From: Helicobacter cetorum
GTDB taxonomy: Bacteria; Campylobacterota; Campylobacteria; Campylobacterales; DZAY01
Length of the DNA: 64,000 bases
NCBI GenBank assembly: GCA_022729735.1
Contig: DZAY01000003.1
Coordinates: 1-64,000 of the forward strand
Direction: 5' to 3'
Shown here: piece after piece, positions 31,427 to 41,995 of the stretch
Layout of the letters: the number at the start of each line of letters is the position of its first letter
How positions within the stretch are numbered: the stretch's first letter is position 1
The notes under the pieces: model-generated
What the model saw: the letters and a program-made list of their open reading frames with translations, nothing else
Told to the model about the DNA's origin: nothing
The model's database searches: none
Translations under genes and position numbers: made by a program

Positions 31427-33682
31427 ATGGTAACTTATTTTATTGATGGAATAGAGGTTAAAGCTCAAAAAAGTGAGACAATATTACAAGTAGCAAGAAG
31501 ATATGGTATTTATATTCCAACAATGTGTTATCTAACTAAAACAAAACCGATAGCATCTTGTAGATTATGTGTTGTTGAAATTGAAGGAAGTAGCGGTTTT
31601 GTGCTTAGTTGCCAAACACCAGCAGTTAATGGAACAAAAGTTATAACAAACTCCATTGAATTAAAACGACATAGAACAAACATTATGAAACTTTATAATG
31701 TAAATCACCCTTTAGAGTGTGGAGTTTGTGATAAAAGTGGATATTGTGATTTGCAAAATAAAACTTTGGAGTTTGAGCTATCTTCTCAAGAGTTTAGTGC
31801 AAAAGAGCAAAAAAGAGATATTAAAAAGTATCAATTTTTAAACTACGACCCAAATTTATGTATATTATGTGAAAAGTGTGTCCATACTTGTAATGAAATT
31901 ATTGGAGATGATGCAATTACTATTAGTTATGGTGGATATAAGTCTGCTATTGTCCCAAAAAATTCTGATGAACTTGATTGCACAAATTGTGGTGAATGTA
32001 TATCAGTTTGTCCAGTTGGTGCATTAGTAAGTAGCGATTTTCAATACAAATCAAATGCTTGGGAGCTTAATAAAATACCAGCGAGTTGTTCTCATTGTAG
32101 CTCTTTGTGTGCTATAAATTATGATGTTAAAACTATAACTCAAAATGGAAAATCGCTGAAAAAAATATTTAGAGTAACAAATGAGTATGAGTATAATAGT
32201 ATATGTGGAGCAGGTAGATTTGGATTTGATTTTGAAAATAGAGCTGGATATAAAGAAGAAGATTTAAAAAAAGTTATAAGCGAGTTTCAAAAAGCTGACA
32301 CGATTAAATTTAGTTCATATATCACAAATGAAGAAGCTCTTATTCTTCAAAATTTAAAAAAACTTTATGGTTATAGATTGATAAATTCCGAAGCTAAAAG
32401 ATATCAAGAGTTTTTAAATAATTACTCTAAAATTAGTGGAAAATCACTATATAGTGCGAGTTTAGATGATATTAAAGAGAGTGATTTTATTATAGTTGTA
32501 GGTTCTATGATAAAGAGTGATAATCCCGTAGCAAGATATGCTTTGACTGTTGCTTCTAAGCAAAAAAGAGCAGAAATTATCTATATGCATCCAATTGATG
32601 ATGAGTTGCTTAAAAATGTATATACAAAACATATCAAATATGAGGTTGGAACTGAAGAGGGAGTAGTTGCTATGGTTGCTAACTCTTTTATTGGTAGTGT
32701 AGATAGTGAAGCTATAAAAAAATATTTAAGTGGTTTAGATATTGGATATATTTCGGCTGAATCTAATGTTGGCGAAGAAGAAATTTTAGACTTGGTTAAA
32801 CGATTTAAGCGAAAGAAAAAGCCAACTATAATTATTGGTGAAGATATTATATCTCATAAAAGAGCTAATAATATAGCAAAATTAGTAGCTCTTTTGGAGC
32901 GATATGCTAACTTTAAGACTTTAATAGTTCCACCAAAAACAAACTCACTTGGAGTTGCTCTGATTTGTGATTTAGATAATGAGTGTGGAAATTACACTAT
33001 TGGATACAATAGTGATGGCAACTTTACACTTAGTAGCTTAGGTGATGGAGATTTTAATATTCCTGCTCTCAATCAACAAGAAGGGACTTTTGTAAATATT
33101 AATAAAAGAGTAGTTCCTACAAATGTTGCAATAAGTCATAATGGATATTCTCTAAATGATATAGCAAATCTACTTGGATTAGATAAAAAATATACTATTG
33201 ATTACACAAAAGAGCTACCTTTAGCAAAAGGGTTTAAAAGTGAAGAGTTTGATAATTTAAAAAATAGAATTGACTCTTTGGTTGATGAGCGAGGTTATGA
33301 GTTAAGCTCTTTGACAATCGAATTAGAAGATATATTAGAAGAAATTGAGGATTTACCAACATTCAATGGTTTGGTTGTATATAACTCTAATCCAATATTG
33401 CAATTTAATAGTTTTACAAATAAGACTAAGCAGTTAAATGCAAAACCTATTTTAGAAGGTTCAAAACAGTTTGCAATAGGTGCAAAAATTGGAGATGGTG
33501 ATAAGGTAGAACTATTAATTGATGGAAGATTATTTAAGCGAGTGTTTAAAATTGATACAAAATTAAAAGGTATGATAGGTATAAATCCAACCTTTGATAT
33601 GAGCTTAAGTGACGATTTGGTATCCTCAACCTATAAGTATAAACAAGTAAAAATCCAAAAAGTGGTAGAGGGAAATGAATAA
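31427..33682 (+). CDS. nuoG: NuoG paralogue 1
   Basis: CRLCVVEIEG, HPLECGVCDKSGYCDLQN, CILCEKCVHTC, CTNCGECISVCPVGAL, CSHCSSLC. Confidence 0.93.
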   Translation: MVTYFIDGIEVKAQKSETILQVARRYGIYIPTMCYLTKTKPIASCRLCVVEIEGSSGFVLSCQTPAVNGTKVITNSIELKRHRTNIMKLYNVNHPLECGVCDKSGYCDLQNKTLEFELSSQEFSAKEQKRDIKKYQFLNYDPNLCILCEKCVHTCNEIIGDDAITISYGGYKSAIVPKNSDELDCTNCGECISVCPVGALVSSDFQYKSNAWELNKIPASCSHCSSLCAINYDVKTITQNGKSLKKIFRVTNEYEYNSICGAGRFGFDFENRAGYKEEDLKKVISEFQKADTIKFSSYITNEEALILQNLKKLYGYRLINSEAKRYQEFLNNYSKISGKSLYSASLDDIKESDFIIVVGSMIKSDNPVARYALTVASKQKRAEIIYMHPIDDELLKNVYTKHIKYEVGTEEGVVAMVANSFIGSVDSEAIKKYLSGLDIGYISAESNVGEEEILDLVKRFKRKKKPTIIIGEDIISHKRANNIAKLVALLERYANFKTLIVPPKTNSLGVALICDLDNECGNYTIGYNSDGNFTLSSLGDGDFNIPALNQQEGTFVNINKRVVPTNVAISHNGYSLNDIANLLGLDKKYTIDYTKELPLAKGFKSEEFDNLKNRIDSLVDERGYELSSLTIELEDILEEIEDLPTFNGLVVYNSNPILQFNSFTNKTKQLNAKPILEGSKQFAIGAKIGDGDKVELLIDGRLFKRVFKIDTKLKGMIGINPTFDMSLSDDLVSSTYKYKQVKIQKVVEGNE

Positions 33683-36119
33683 AATAAGTATAACTATTGA
33701 TGGACAGAGTGTAGAAGCAATAGAAGGAGAGTATATATTAGATGTTGCAAGAGCTAATAATATTTTTATTCCCGCTATTTGTTACTTAACAAGGTGTTCG
33801 CCAACTTTGGCTTGTAGATTGTGTTTAATTGATGTAGATGGAAAACAAGCTTATGCTTGTAATGCAAAAGCAAAAGCTGGACAAACTGTTTTAACGGTTA
33901 CAGAAAATATTTTAAAAGAGCGAAGAGCTATAATGGAGGTTTATGATATAAATCATCCATTAGAGTGTGGTGTTTGTGACCAAAGTGGAGAGTGTGAATT
34001 GCAAAACTACACATTAGAAATTGGTGTTGATTCTCAAACCTACTCTATAAAAGATACACATAAAGTGGCAAAGGATTGGGGATTAATCCATTATGACCCA
34101 TCTTTATGTATTGTGTGTGAGAGATGTATTACTGTTTGTAAAGATATGATAGGTGATAGTGCATTAAAAACTATGCCACGAGGTGGAGTTGAATTAGATG
34201 CTTCACTAAAAGAGACTATGCCAAAAGATGCATATTCTATGTGGAATAAGCTGAATAAATCAATCATTGGACTTAGCTCGGGTGGCGATAAACTTGATTG
34301 CACAAGTTGTGGTGAGTGTATTGCAGTTTGTCCTGTTGGGGCTTTAGTTAGTAGTGACTTTCAGTATAAATCAAATGCTTGGGAACTTAAATCAATTCCA
34401 GCATCGTGTAGCCATTGTAGTTCAGCTTGTCACCTGTATTATGATGTTAAACACACAAGTATCGATAATATTGATAAAAAAATTTATCGTGTAAAAAATG
34501 AGTTTCACTACTCAACTCTTTGTGGAGCTGGAAGATTTGGATTTGATTATGAAAATAGAGTAGCTTCAAAAGATGATAACTTAAATCAAGCAGTGGATGC
34601 TTTTAGAAATGCTGATACAATTAAATTTGACTCATTTATTACAAATGAAGAAGCACTAATTCTTCAAAAACTAAAAGAAAAATTTGGTTATAAATTAATA
34701 AATCATGAAGCTTTACGATTTAAAAACTTTTTGAACTCATACTCAAAAACTTCTGGAAATAGCCTTTATAGTGGAGATTTAAAGAGCATACATAGTAGTA
34801 ATTTTATAGTTTCGCTTGGCTCTATGATAACGACAGATAATCCAAGAGTAAGATATGCCATAAATAATTCATTAACTGTAAATAAAGGTGCATTGCTATA
34901 TTTTCATCCTATTAAAAATAGTTTAGTTGAGGGAATGAGTAAAAATATAGCTACAATTTATCATACTCCAAACTCTGAAGAAGCAGTGCTTTATCTACTA
35001 TTAGAGCTATTTGCTAAAAAAGAGAGTTTGCCAAAAGAGATTAATAGCTATTTAGACTCTCTAAAATATACAAAAGTTAAAAAAGTTGTAGAGAATATTA
35101 GAGAAAAAGTTATTACAAAAACTGTTGATGAAAATGGTGTAGAAAAAGAGGTAGAGAGTTTTGTTCCTAAAAAGATAGAAAAAGATGTAGAAGTTAGTTA
35201 TAGCAAACTATATGATATGCTAAATTTAAAAGATAGCTTTTTAGATGATTTAGAAAAGCTTTTAGCTAAAAAAGATAGCTTTGCTTTAGTTGTTGGAGAA
35301 GATTTAATAACTCATAAAAATTCTGCAAATTTAGCGAAATTAGTTGGAATTTTGGAAAGATGTTCAAATTTTAAAGTTTTAATAATTCCACCAAAAACTA
35401 ACTCTTTGGGTGTATCACTTATTTGTGATTTGGATAGTAAAGGTGGTAAATATAGTATAGGTTATAATGTAGATGCTGACTATAAATTAAGTAGTTTGGG
35501 TGATGGAGATTTTAATATTCCAGCACTGAATCAGCAAGAAGGAACTTTTGTAAATATTGATAAAAGAGTTGTTCCTACAAATGTAGCACTTCCACATAGT
35601 GGTTATACATTAAATGATATTGCTAAAGCTTTAGATATTGATAGAGAATTCACGATAAGCTATACAAAAGAGCTACCTTTAGCAAAAGGGTTTAGAGAAG
35701 TTGAATTTGATATGTTACAAAATAGTTTTGATAATTCTCAAAATGAGAATAGAGGTTATTTGTTAGAAAATTTCAAAACTAATATAGATGATAGTTTAGA
35801 AAATTTTGAAATAACAGATTTAAAAGGGGTTATACTTTATAGCTGTAATCCAATTTTACAATTTAATGAATTTACATATAACTCTAGCCAATTAAAAGAG
35901 GTTTTAAGCTTAGAAGCATCAGAAGAATTTTTAACTAAAAATAGTCTAAGTGAAGGTGATTTGTGTGAGATAAAAATCGAGCAAAATAGTATAACTCTTC
36001 CTATTAGATTAAACAGTAAAATAGGAGGTAATATTGCACTTTTACCAAATTATCACTCAAAAGTAGTTAATCTTATTGATGGTTATAGATTTACAACAGC
36101 AATAATCAAAAAGGTGTAG
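33675..36119 (+). CDS. nuoG: NuoG paralogue 2
   Basis: Same cluster motifs as the preceding gene plus long near-identical blocks (VCPVGALVSSDFQYKSNAWEL, SLGDGDFNIPALNQQEGTFVNI.KRVVPTNVA). Confidence 0.93.
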   Translation: MNKISITIDGQSVEAIEGEYILDVARANNIFIPAICYLTRCSPTLACRLCLIDVDGKQAYACNAKAKAGQTVLTVTENILKERRAIMEVYDINHPLECGVCDQSGECELQNYTLEIGVDSQTYSIKDTHKVAKDWGLIHYDPSLCIVCERCITVCKDMIGDSALKTMPRGGVELDASLKETMPKDAYSMWNKLNKSIIGLSSGGDKLDCTSCGECIAVCPVGALVSSDFQYKSNAWELKSIPASCSHCSSACHLYYDVKHTSIDNIDKKIYRVKNEFHYSTLCGAGRFGFDYENRVASKDDNLNQAVDAFRNADTIKFDSFITNEEALILQKLKEKFGYKLINHEALRFKNFLNSYSKTSGNSLYSGDLKSIHSSNFIVSLGSMITTDNPRVRYAINNSLTVNKGALLYFHPIKNSLVEGMSKNIATIYHTPNSEEAVLYLLLELFAKKESLPKEINSYLDSLKYTKVKKVVENIREKVITKTVDENGVEKEVESFVPKKIEKDVEVSYSKLYDMLNLKDSFLDDLEKLLAKKDSFALVVGEDLITHKNSANLAKLVGILERCSNFKVLIIPPKTNSLGVSLICDLDSKGGKYSIGYNVDADYKLSSLGDGDFNIPALNQQEGTFVNIDKRVVPTNVALPHSGYTLNDIAKALDIDREFTISYTKELPLAKGFREVEFDMLQNSFDNSQNENRGYLLENFKTNIDDSLENFEITDLKGVILYSCNPILQFNEFTYNSSQLKEVLSLEASEEFLTKNSLSEGDLCEIKIEQNSITLPIRLNSKIGGNIALLPNYHSKVVNLIDGYRFTTAIIKKV

Positions 36120-36121
36120 GC

Positions 36122-37117
36122 ATGGATATTGGAATTTATGTAATTGAAACAATCATTAAGATTGTAGTAGTTTTAACGGTTTTTTCAGCATTAGGTGGTT
36201 TTACAACTTATATTGAAAGAAAAGTTTTAGCATTTATGCAGAGACGACTTGGTCCTATGCATGTTGGTCCTTATGGACTTTTGCAAGTTTTAGCAGATGG
36301 TATAAAGCTTTTTACAAAAGAGGATATTATTCCTCAAAATGCAGTAAAGCCAATTTTTGCAATAGCTCCAGTTATTTCAGCAGCGACAGCTTTTATTGCA
36401 ATGGCTTCAATACCATTTTTACCAGAGTTTTCTATTGGAGACCATGTTGTTAGACCAATTATTGCAGATATAAATATTGGTATTCTATTTGTATTGGGTG
36501 TTATGGCAATTGGAATGTATGGACCACTTTTAGCAGGTCTTGCATCTTCAAATAAATGGTCTATGCTTGGAGCTGCTCGAGTTGTAGTTCAACTTTTATC
36601 ATTTGAGTTAATTACAGGACTTGCTATTATTGCTCCAATTATGCTTGTTGGCTCAATGTCTTTAATAGATATAAATAACTATCAAAGTGGAGGTATTTCT
36701 GATTGGTTAATTTGGCTTCAACCAATAGCATTTATACTATTTATGATAGCAGGGTTTGCTGAAACAAATAGAACTCCTTTTGACTTATTAGAGCATGAAG
36801 CAGAAGTTGTTTCAGGATTTGCAACAGAGTATTCAGGAATGAAATGGGGTATGTTTTTTATAGGTGAGTATGCAAACATGTTTACAATCGCATTTTTAGG
36901 TGCAATTGTATTTTGTGGTGGTTTTAATGATTTATGGTTTATTCCAGGTGGAATTGCAATTATCCTAAAGGTATTTTTCTTTATTTTCTTATTCTTATGG
37001 ACAAGAGCAGCTTGGCCACACATTAGACCAGACCAATTAATGTGGTTATGTTGGAAAGTTTTGATGCCTTTAGCACTAATAAACATTGCTGTTACTGGCT
37101 TTGTAGCACTGATATAG
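36122..37117 (+). CDS. nuoH: NADH-quinone oxidoreductase subunit H
   Basis: YIERKVLAFMQRRLGPMHVGPYGLLQVLADGIKL, ETNRTPFDLLEHEAEVVSGFATEYSGMKW. Confidence 0.97.
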   Translation: MDIGIYVIETIIKIVVVLTVFSALGGFTTYIERKVLAFMQRRLGPMHVGPYGLLQVLADGIKLFTKEDIIPQNAVKPIFAIAPVISAATAFIAMASIPFLPEFSIGDHVVRPIIADINIGILFVLGVMAIGMYGPLLAGLASSNKWSMLGAARVVVQLLSFELITGLAIIAPIMLVGSMSLIDINNYQSGGISDWLIWLQPIAFILFMIAGFAETNRTPFDLLEHEAEVVSGFATEYSGMKWGMFFIGEYANMFTIAFLGAIVFCGGFNDLWFIPGGIAIILKVFFFIFLFLWTRAAWPHIRPDQLMWLCWKVLMPLALINIAVTGFVALI

Positions 37118-37126
37118 GAGAGAGAT

Positions 37127-37711
37127 ATGGAGAAAAAAGGGTATAAGCTAATAGATACAGAGCCAATGCCATCAGGCTTTGCTGTATTTAAAAGATTTTT
37201 AGGAAGAGCCGTTAAATTTGAACTCTTTAAAGGTTTAGGTATAGTTTTTAAAGAGATGGTAGATTTCAAAATTCATACAACACAATATCCAAAAGAGAAA
37301 CTTCCTATAAGCCCACGATATAGAGCAATTCATAAACTATTGAGACTTTTAGAGAGTGGGAATGAGAGATGTATTGGTTGTGGTTTATGTGAAAAAATTT
37401 GTATCTCAAAATGTATTAGAATGGATACAAGGATTGATGAAAATAGTAGAAAAGAGGTTTCAGAATATACTATTAACTTTGGCAGATGTATCTTTTGTGG
37501 ATATTGTGCAGAAGTATGTCCAGAATTGGCAATTGTTCATGGAGATTTATATGAAAATTCAAGTGAGCAAAGAGCCCATTTTGCACTAAAGAATGATATG
37601 CTAACACCAATTGATTGGATAAAAGCAAAAAAACAGGAAGAGTTTTCAGGTTTTGGCGCTCCAAGCAAAGATGCTGATAAGTTTATCAAAAAAACACCAC
37701 TTGCTTATTAA
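37127..37711 (+). CDS. nuoI: NADH-quinone oxidoreductase subunit I
   Basis: CIGCGLCEKICISKCI, CIFCGYCAEVCPELAI. Confidence 0.96.
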   Translation: MEKKGYKLIDTEPMPSGFAVFKRFLGRAVKFELFKGLGIVFKEMVDFKIHTTQYPKEKLPISPRYRAIHKLLRLLESGNERCIGCGLCEKICISKCIRMDTRIDENSRKEVSEYTINFGRCIFCGYCAEVCPELAIVHGDLYENSSEQRAHFALKNDMLTPIDWIKAKKQEEFSGFGAPSKDADKFIKKTPLAY

Positions 37712-37722
37712 AAGGATTTAAG

Positions 37723-38289
37723 ATGCTTGAAGCAGTAGCTTTTTACTTATTTGCAGGACTTACAGCTGCAATGTTTTTGATTGTTGCATTTACAAAGAAT
37801 GTGCTATATGCTATGAGTGCAATGGCAGCAGGTACAATATTTATATCTGCTTTTTTCTTTTTATTAGATGCCGAATTTTTAGGGGTTGTGCAAATTATAG
37901 TTTATACGGGAGCTATTATGGCTCTTTATGCTTTTGGAATGATGTTTTTTGACTCTACAAAAGATGTTAAAGAGAAAGTTGCAAATCAAAAAATTCTATT
38001 TTTATTAAGTGGTGGTATAGCACTACTTCTTGTAGTACTTTTAGTTGCACCAATTGCTGGTGAAAATATTTTAGTTGAAGCTCCTATTGATTCTGATATT
38101 GGTAATGTTCAAGCTATTGGTATGGTGCTTTTTACAAAATATCTAATCCCATTTGAGCTAACTGGAATTATGCTACTTGTTGCAATGGTTGCTGGAATTA
38201 TTTTGGCAGGTAAAAAGATGGATAAGAGTTTAACATTGATGGATGAAGCAGATATAGAGCGAGAATTTAATTCAAAAGGACAAGAATGA
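37723..38289 (+). CDS. nuoJ: NADH-quinone oxidoreductase subunit J
   Basis: EFLGVVQIIVYTGAIMALYAFGMM; operon position. Confidence 0.95.
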   Translation: MLEAVAFYLFAGLTAAMFLIVAFTKNVLYAMSAMAAGTIFISAFFFLLDAEFLGVVQIIVYTGAIMALYAFGMMFFDSTKDVKEKVANQKILFLLSGGIALLLVVLLVAPIAGENILVEAPIDSDIGNVQAIGMVLFTKYLIPFELTGIMLLVAMVAGIILAGKKMDKSLTLMDEADIEREFNSKGQE

Positions 38290-38588
38290 TAACTCTAAAT
38301 CACTACTTAATATTATCAACTCTCCTTTTTATAATAGGCATGATAGGTGTTATGAGAAGAAAAAATTTACTTATGTTATTTTTTTCAACAGAAATTCTAT
38401 TAAATGCTATCAACATAGGTTTTGCAGCAATTTCAAAATTTTATGCTGATTTAAATGGACAAATGTTTGCATTTTTTATAATTGCAATTGCTGCTTCAGA
38501 GGTTGCTGTTGGACTTGGTCTTTTAATTCTTTGGTATAAGAAAAAAGGGACACTCAATATTGACAATCTTCAAACAATGCATGGTTAA
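38286..38588 (+). CDS. nuoK: NADH-quinone oxidoreductase subunit K
   Basis: GVMRRKNLLMLFFSTEILLNAINIGF, AASEVAVGLGLLI. Confidence 0.96.
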   Translation: MITLNHYLILSTLLFIIGMIGVMRRKNLLMLFFSTEILLNAINIGFAAISKFYADLNGQMFAFFIIAIAASEVAVGLGLLILWYKKKGTLNIDNLQTMHG

Positions 38589-38597
38589 AGGTTTAAT

Positions 38598-40454
38598 ATG
38601 GAAAAAATTGTTTATATAGCACTTTTTGCACCACTTGTTGGCTCATTATTTGCTGCTATTTTTGGAAATAGTCCAAAAAAACTTATTACAGGAGTAGTTA
38701 CATCGGCACTACTTGCAACATCTATGGTTGCATCAATTGCACTATTTATTTATACATTTGATGGACCAAAAGTTGAAGTGAAAATGTTAGATTGGATTAG
38801 TGCAGGTAATATATCTATACCGTTTGGTTTTTTAGTAGATCAAGTTTCTGCTACTATGATGATAGTTGTTACAATTGTTTCAACTTTTGTGCATATATAC
38901 TCTATTGGTTATATGAAACATGAAAAAGGTTTTAATAGATATTTTTCTTACCTTTCAGCTTTCGTATTTTCAATGATGATACTTGTTATGAGTGATAATT
39001 TTGCAGGACTGTTTATTGGTTGGGAAGGAGTAGGTCTTTGTTCTTGGCTTTTAATTGGTTATTGGTATCATAAAGAGAGTGCTTCTTGGGCTGCTAATGA
39101 AGCATTTATTATGAATAGAATTGCCGACCTTGGTATGCTTGTTGGACTATTTTATATATATTGGAATGTCGGCTCACTTCAATATTCTGACTTTTTTGCG
39201 AAAGTTGGAGATTTAAATAGTGGTGTATTAGTTTTAGTTGGAATATTCTTGTTTATTGGTGCAATGGGAAAATCGGCACAATTCCCACTTCATACTTGGC
39301 TTGCTGATGCAATGGAAGGTCCAACTCCTGTTTCGGCATTAATTCATGCTGCTACAATGGTTACTGCTGGAGTTTATCTTGTAATTAGAGCAAATGAGTT
39401 ATTTACACTTATACCAAATGTAGGGCTATTTATCGCTTGTCTAGGTGCATTTGTTGCAATATTTGCAGCTACAATGGCACTTGTAAATGAAGATTTAAAG
39501 CGAATTATTGCTTATTCTACATTATCTCAACTTGGATATATGTTTGTTGCAGCTGGACTTGGAGCTTATTGGATAGCACTTTTCCACTTAATGACACATG
39601 CTTTCTTTAAATCTCTTCTATTCTTAGGTGCTGGTAATGTTATGCATGCTATGCATGATGAATTAAATATTAAAAAAATGGGTGGATTATATAAAAGTAT
39701 GAAATTGACAGCTATTATGATGATAATAGCTTCAGTAGCATTAGCTGGAATATATCCATTTGCAGGATTCTTTTCAAAAGATAAAATATTAGAAGTAGCA
39801 TTTGCAGAAGGACAATATATATTGTGGGCAATGCTATTTATTGGTGCAGGTTTGACAGCATTTTATAGCTTTAGATTGATTATGATGGTTTTCTTTGGAA
39901 AAGAAAATTATAAAGAACTTGGAATTCATCCACATGAGGCATATAACTATATGTTGGCTTCAATGGCTCCATTAACACTTTTAGCGGTTATTGGTGGTAT
40001 GTTTGGTGGAGCATTTTATTCTTATGTTACAATGACTCTTCCAGAGTATCATATGGACTTAAATCATTCAATTGCGATTGGTTTGATAATTGCCACATCT
40101 ATTGTTGCAATAGGTGGAATTACAGTAGCAGTATTTAAATACAAAGCTGGTGGATTTAGTAAATCTTGGGAGAATACATTTATATATAAACTTCTATTTA
40201 ATCAATACTATATCCCAAAACTTTATGAGATTGTTATTACAACACCATATCTTCAACTATCAAAAATAGCTTGGAAAGAGATAGATATGAAAATTGTGGA
40301 TGCAACAGTTGATATGATAGCAAAAACAATATATTGGTTGGGTGGAGAGTTAAGATTTATTCAGAGTGGAAACCTATCTATTATGCTTAGATGGATGAGT
40401 GCTGGTTTATTGATACTTTTAGCTTTAGCTATTATTTGTAGTGCATTTATTTAA
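38598..40454 (+). CDS. nuoL: NADH-quinone oxidoreductase subunit L
   Basis: GWEGVGLCSWLLIGYWY, HTWLADAMEGPTPVSALIHAATMVTAGVYL, KRIIAYSTLSQLGYM. Confidence 0.97.
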   Translation: MEKIVYIALFAPLVGSLFAAIFGNSPKKLITGVVTSALLATSMVASIALFIYTFDGPKVEVKMLDWISAGNISIPFGFLVDQVSATMMIVVTIVSTFVHIYSIGYMKHEKGFNRYFSYLSAFVFSMMILVMSDNFAGLFIGWEGVGLCSWLLIGYWYHKESASWAANEAFIMNRIADLGMLVGLFYIYWNVGSLQYSDFFAKVGDLNSGVLVLVGIFLFIGAMGKSAQFPLHTWLADAMEGPTPVSALIHAATMVTAGVYLVIRANELFTLIPNVGLFIACLGAFVAIFAATMALVNEDLKRIIAYSTLSQLGYMFVAAGLGAYWIALFHLMTHAFFKSLLFLGAGNVMHAMHDELNIKKMGGLYKSMKLTAIMMIIASVALAGIYPFAGFFSKDKILEVAFAEGQYILWAMLFIGAGLTAFYSFRLIMMVFFGKENYKELGIHPHEAYNYMLASMAPLTLLAVIGGMFGGAFYSYVTMTLPEYHMDLNHSIAIGLIIATSIVAIGGITVAVFKYKAGGFSKSWENTFIYKLLFNQYYIPKLYEIVITTPYLQLSKIAWKEIDMKIVDATVDMIAKTIYWLGGELRFIQSGNLSIMLRWMSAGLLILLALAIICSAFI

Positions 40455-40467
40455 GGAGTGAAAGCAG

Positions 40468-41994
40468 ATGGATGGAATATTAACGATACTTGTCTTTTTT
40501 CCAGCAATAGCAGGACTATTAGGGTTCATAGTATCAAAAGATAGTATAAGAGTTTATGGATTGACTGTAACTTTTATAGAGTTTGCACTATCTTTATGGT
40601 TATGGTTTGCATTTGATTCAACAAATGCTGGTATGCAGTTTGTAGAGCATTATGCCTTAATTCCTATATATGGTATTAACTATATTTTAGGAGTGGATGG
40701 AATATCTCTATTTTTAGTAATAATGACAACATTTATAACTTTTATAGGTTTGATAAGTCTATCTATAAAAGAAGACATTAAAAATTTAATTATTACTATA
40801 TTATTTTTAGAAATGACTATGGTTGGTGTATTTGTTGCACTTGATGCGATAGTTTTCTATCTATTCTGGGAGCTTTCACTTATTCCTATGCTCTATATAA
40901 TTGGTGCTTGGGGTGGAAATTTAAGAGTTTATGCAGCTATTAAGTTTTTCTTATACACATTCTTAGCATCTCTAATTATGTTAGTTGGTATGTTATATCT
41001 TGGACTTACACATTATGAAATGACAGGTATTTGGAGTTTCGCTATTTTAGATTGGCAACTACTTGATTTACCATTTAATTTACAACTATGGCTCTTTGTT
41101 GCTTTTTTTATCGGATTTGCTGTCAAAGTTCCAATGTTTCCTTTTCATACTTGGTTGCCATATGCACACGGTCAAGCACCAACAATTGGTTCAGTAATAT
41201 TAGCTGCTGTTCTACTAAAAATGGGAACTTATGGATTTGTTAGATTTTCGCTTCCGATTTTTCCAGATGCTTCAGTATATTTTATCACTCCAATTGCAAT
41301 CATTGCAATAATTATGATTATTTATACAGCTATGATAGCTTATGCTCAAGATGATATAAAACAAGTTATTGCTTATAGCTCTGTTTCACATATGGGTGTA
41401 ATTGTTATTGGAACATTTGCAATGAGTGCAGAAGGAATTGGTGGTTCAATATTTTTGATGTTATCACACGGTATTGTAAGTGGTGCTTTGTTTATGTTGG
41501 TTGGTGTAATTTATGATAGGCGACATACCAAGATGTTAGATGAGTTTGGAGGACTTGCAAAAGTTATGCCAAATTATGCAACAATTTTTGGAATAATGCT
41601 TATGGCTTCAGTTGGATTACCTCTAACAATAGGTTTTGTTGGTGAGTTTTTATCACTAATTGGATTTTTTCACTATTCACCAACTATGACACTTTTAGCT
41701 GGTTTCACGATTATTTTAGGTTCAGTTTATATGCTTACAGTTTATAAAAAGACATTTTTTGGAGAAGTTACAAATAGTAAAAATTTAAGTTTAAAAGATT
41801 TAGATGCAAAAGAGCTATCAGCACTAATTCCTCTAACACTGATTGTGGTTTGGCTTGGTGTTTATCCAAAACCTGTTCTTGCCCCAATTGATAATAGTGT
41901 TAAGAGTATGCTTGAGTTAATGAGAGATAAAGCTGTAACAAAAGAGGCTAAAGAGCTTATAATCTCTGCTAATAAATTGGTAGAGGAGAAGTAA
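40468..41994 (+). CDS. nuoM: NADH-quinone oxidoreductase subunit M
   Basis: [49 protein letters not shown]. Confidence 0.97.
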   Translation: MDGILTILVFFPAIAGLLGFIVSKDSIRVYGLTVTFIEFALSLWLWFAFDSTNAGMQFVEHYALIPIYGINYILGVDGISLFLVIMTTFITFIGLISLSIKEDIKNLIITILFLEMTMVGVFVALDAIVFYLFWELSLIPMLYIIGAWGGNLRVYAAIKFFLYTFLASLIMLVGMLYLGLTHYEMTGIWSFAILDWQLLDLPFNLQLWLFVAFFIGFAVKVPMFPFHTWLPYAHGQAPTIGSVILAAVLLKMGTYGFVRFSLPIFPDASVYFITPIAIIAIIMIIYTAMIAYAQDDIKQVIAYSSVSHMGVIVIGTFAMSAEGIGGSIFLMLSHGIVSGALFMLVGVIYDRRHTKMLDEFGGLAKVMPNYATIFGIMLMASVGLPLTIGFVGEFLSLIGFFHYSPTMTLLAGFTIILGSVYMLTVYKKTFFGEVTNSKNLSLKDLDAKELSALIPLTLIVVWLGVYPKPVLAPIDNSVKSMLELMRDKAVTKEAKELIISANKLVEEK

Positions 41995-41995
41995 T

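Noticed and set aside
36718-37269. 183-aa minus-strand ORF across nuoH/nuoI
   Set aside because: Antisense to two high-confidence nuo genes; composition is shadow-like; no independent support.
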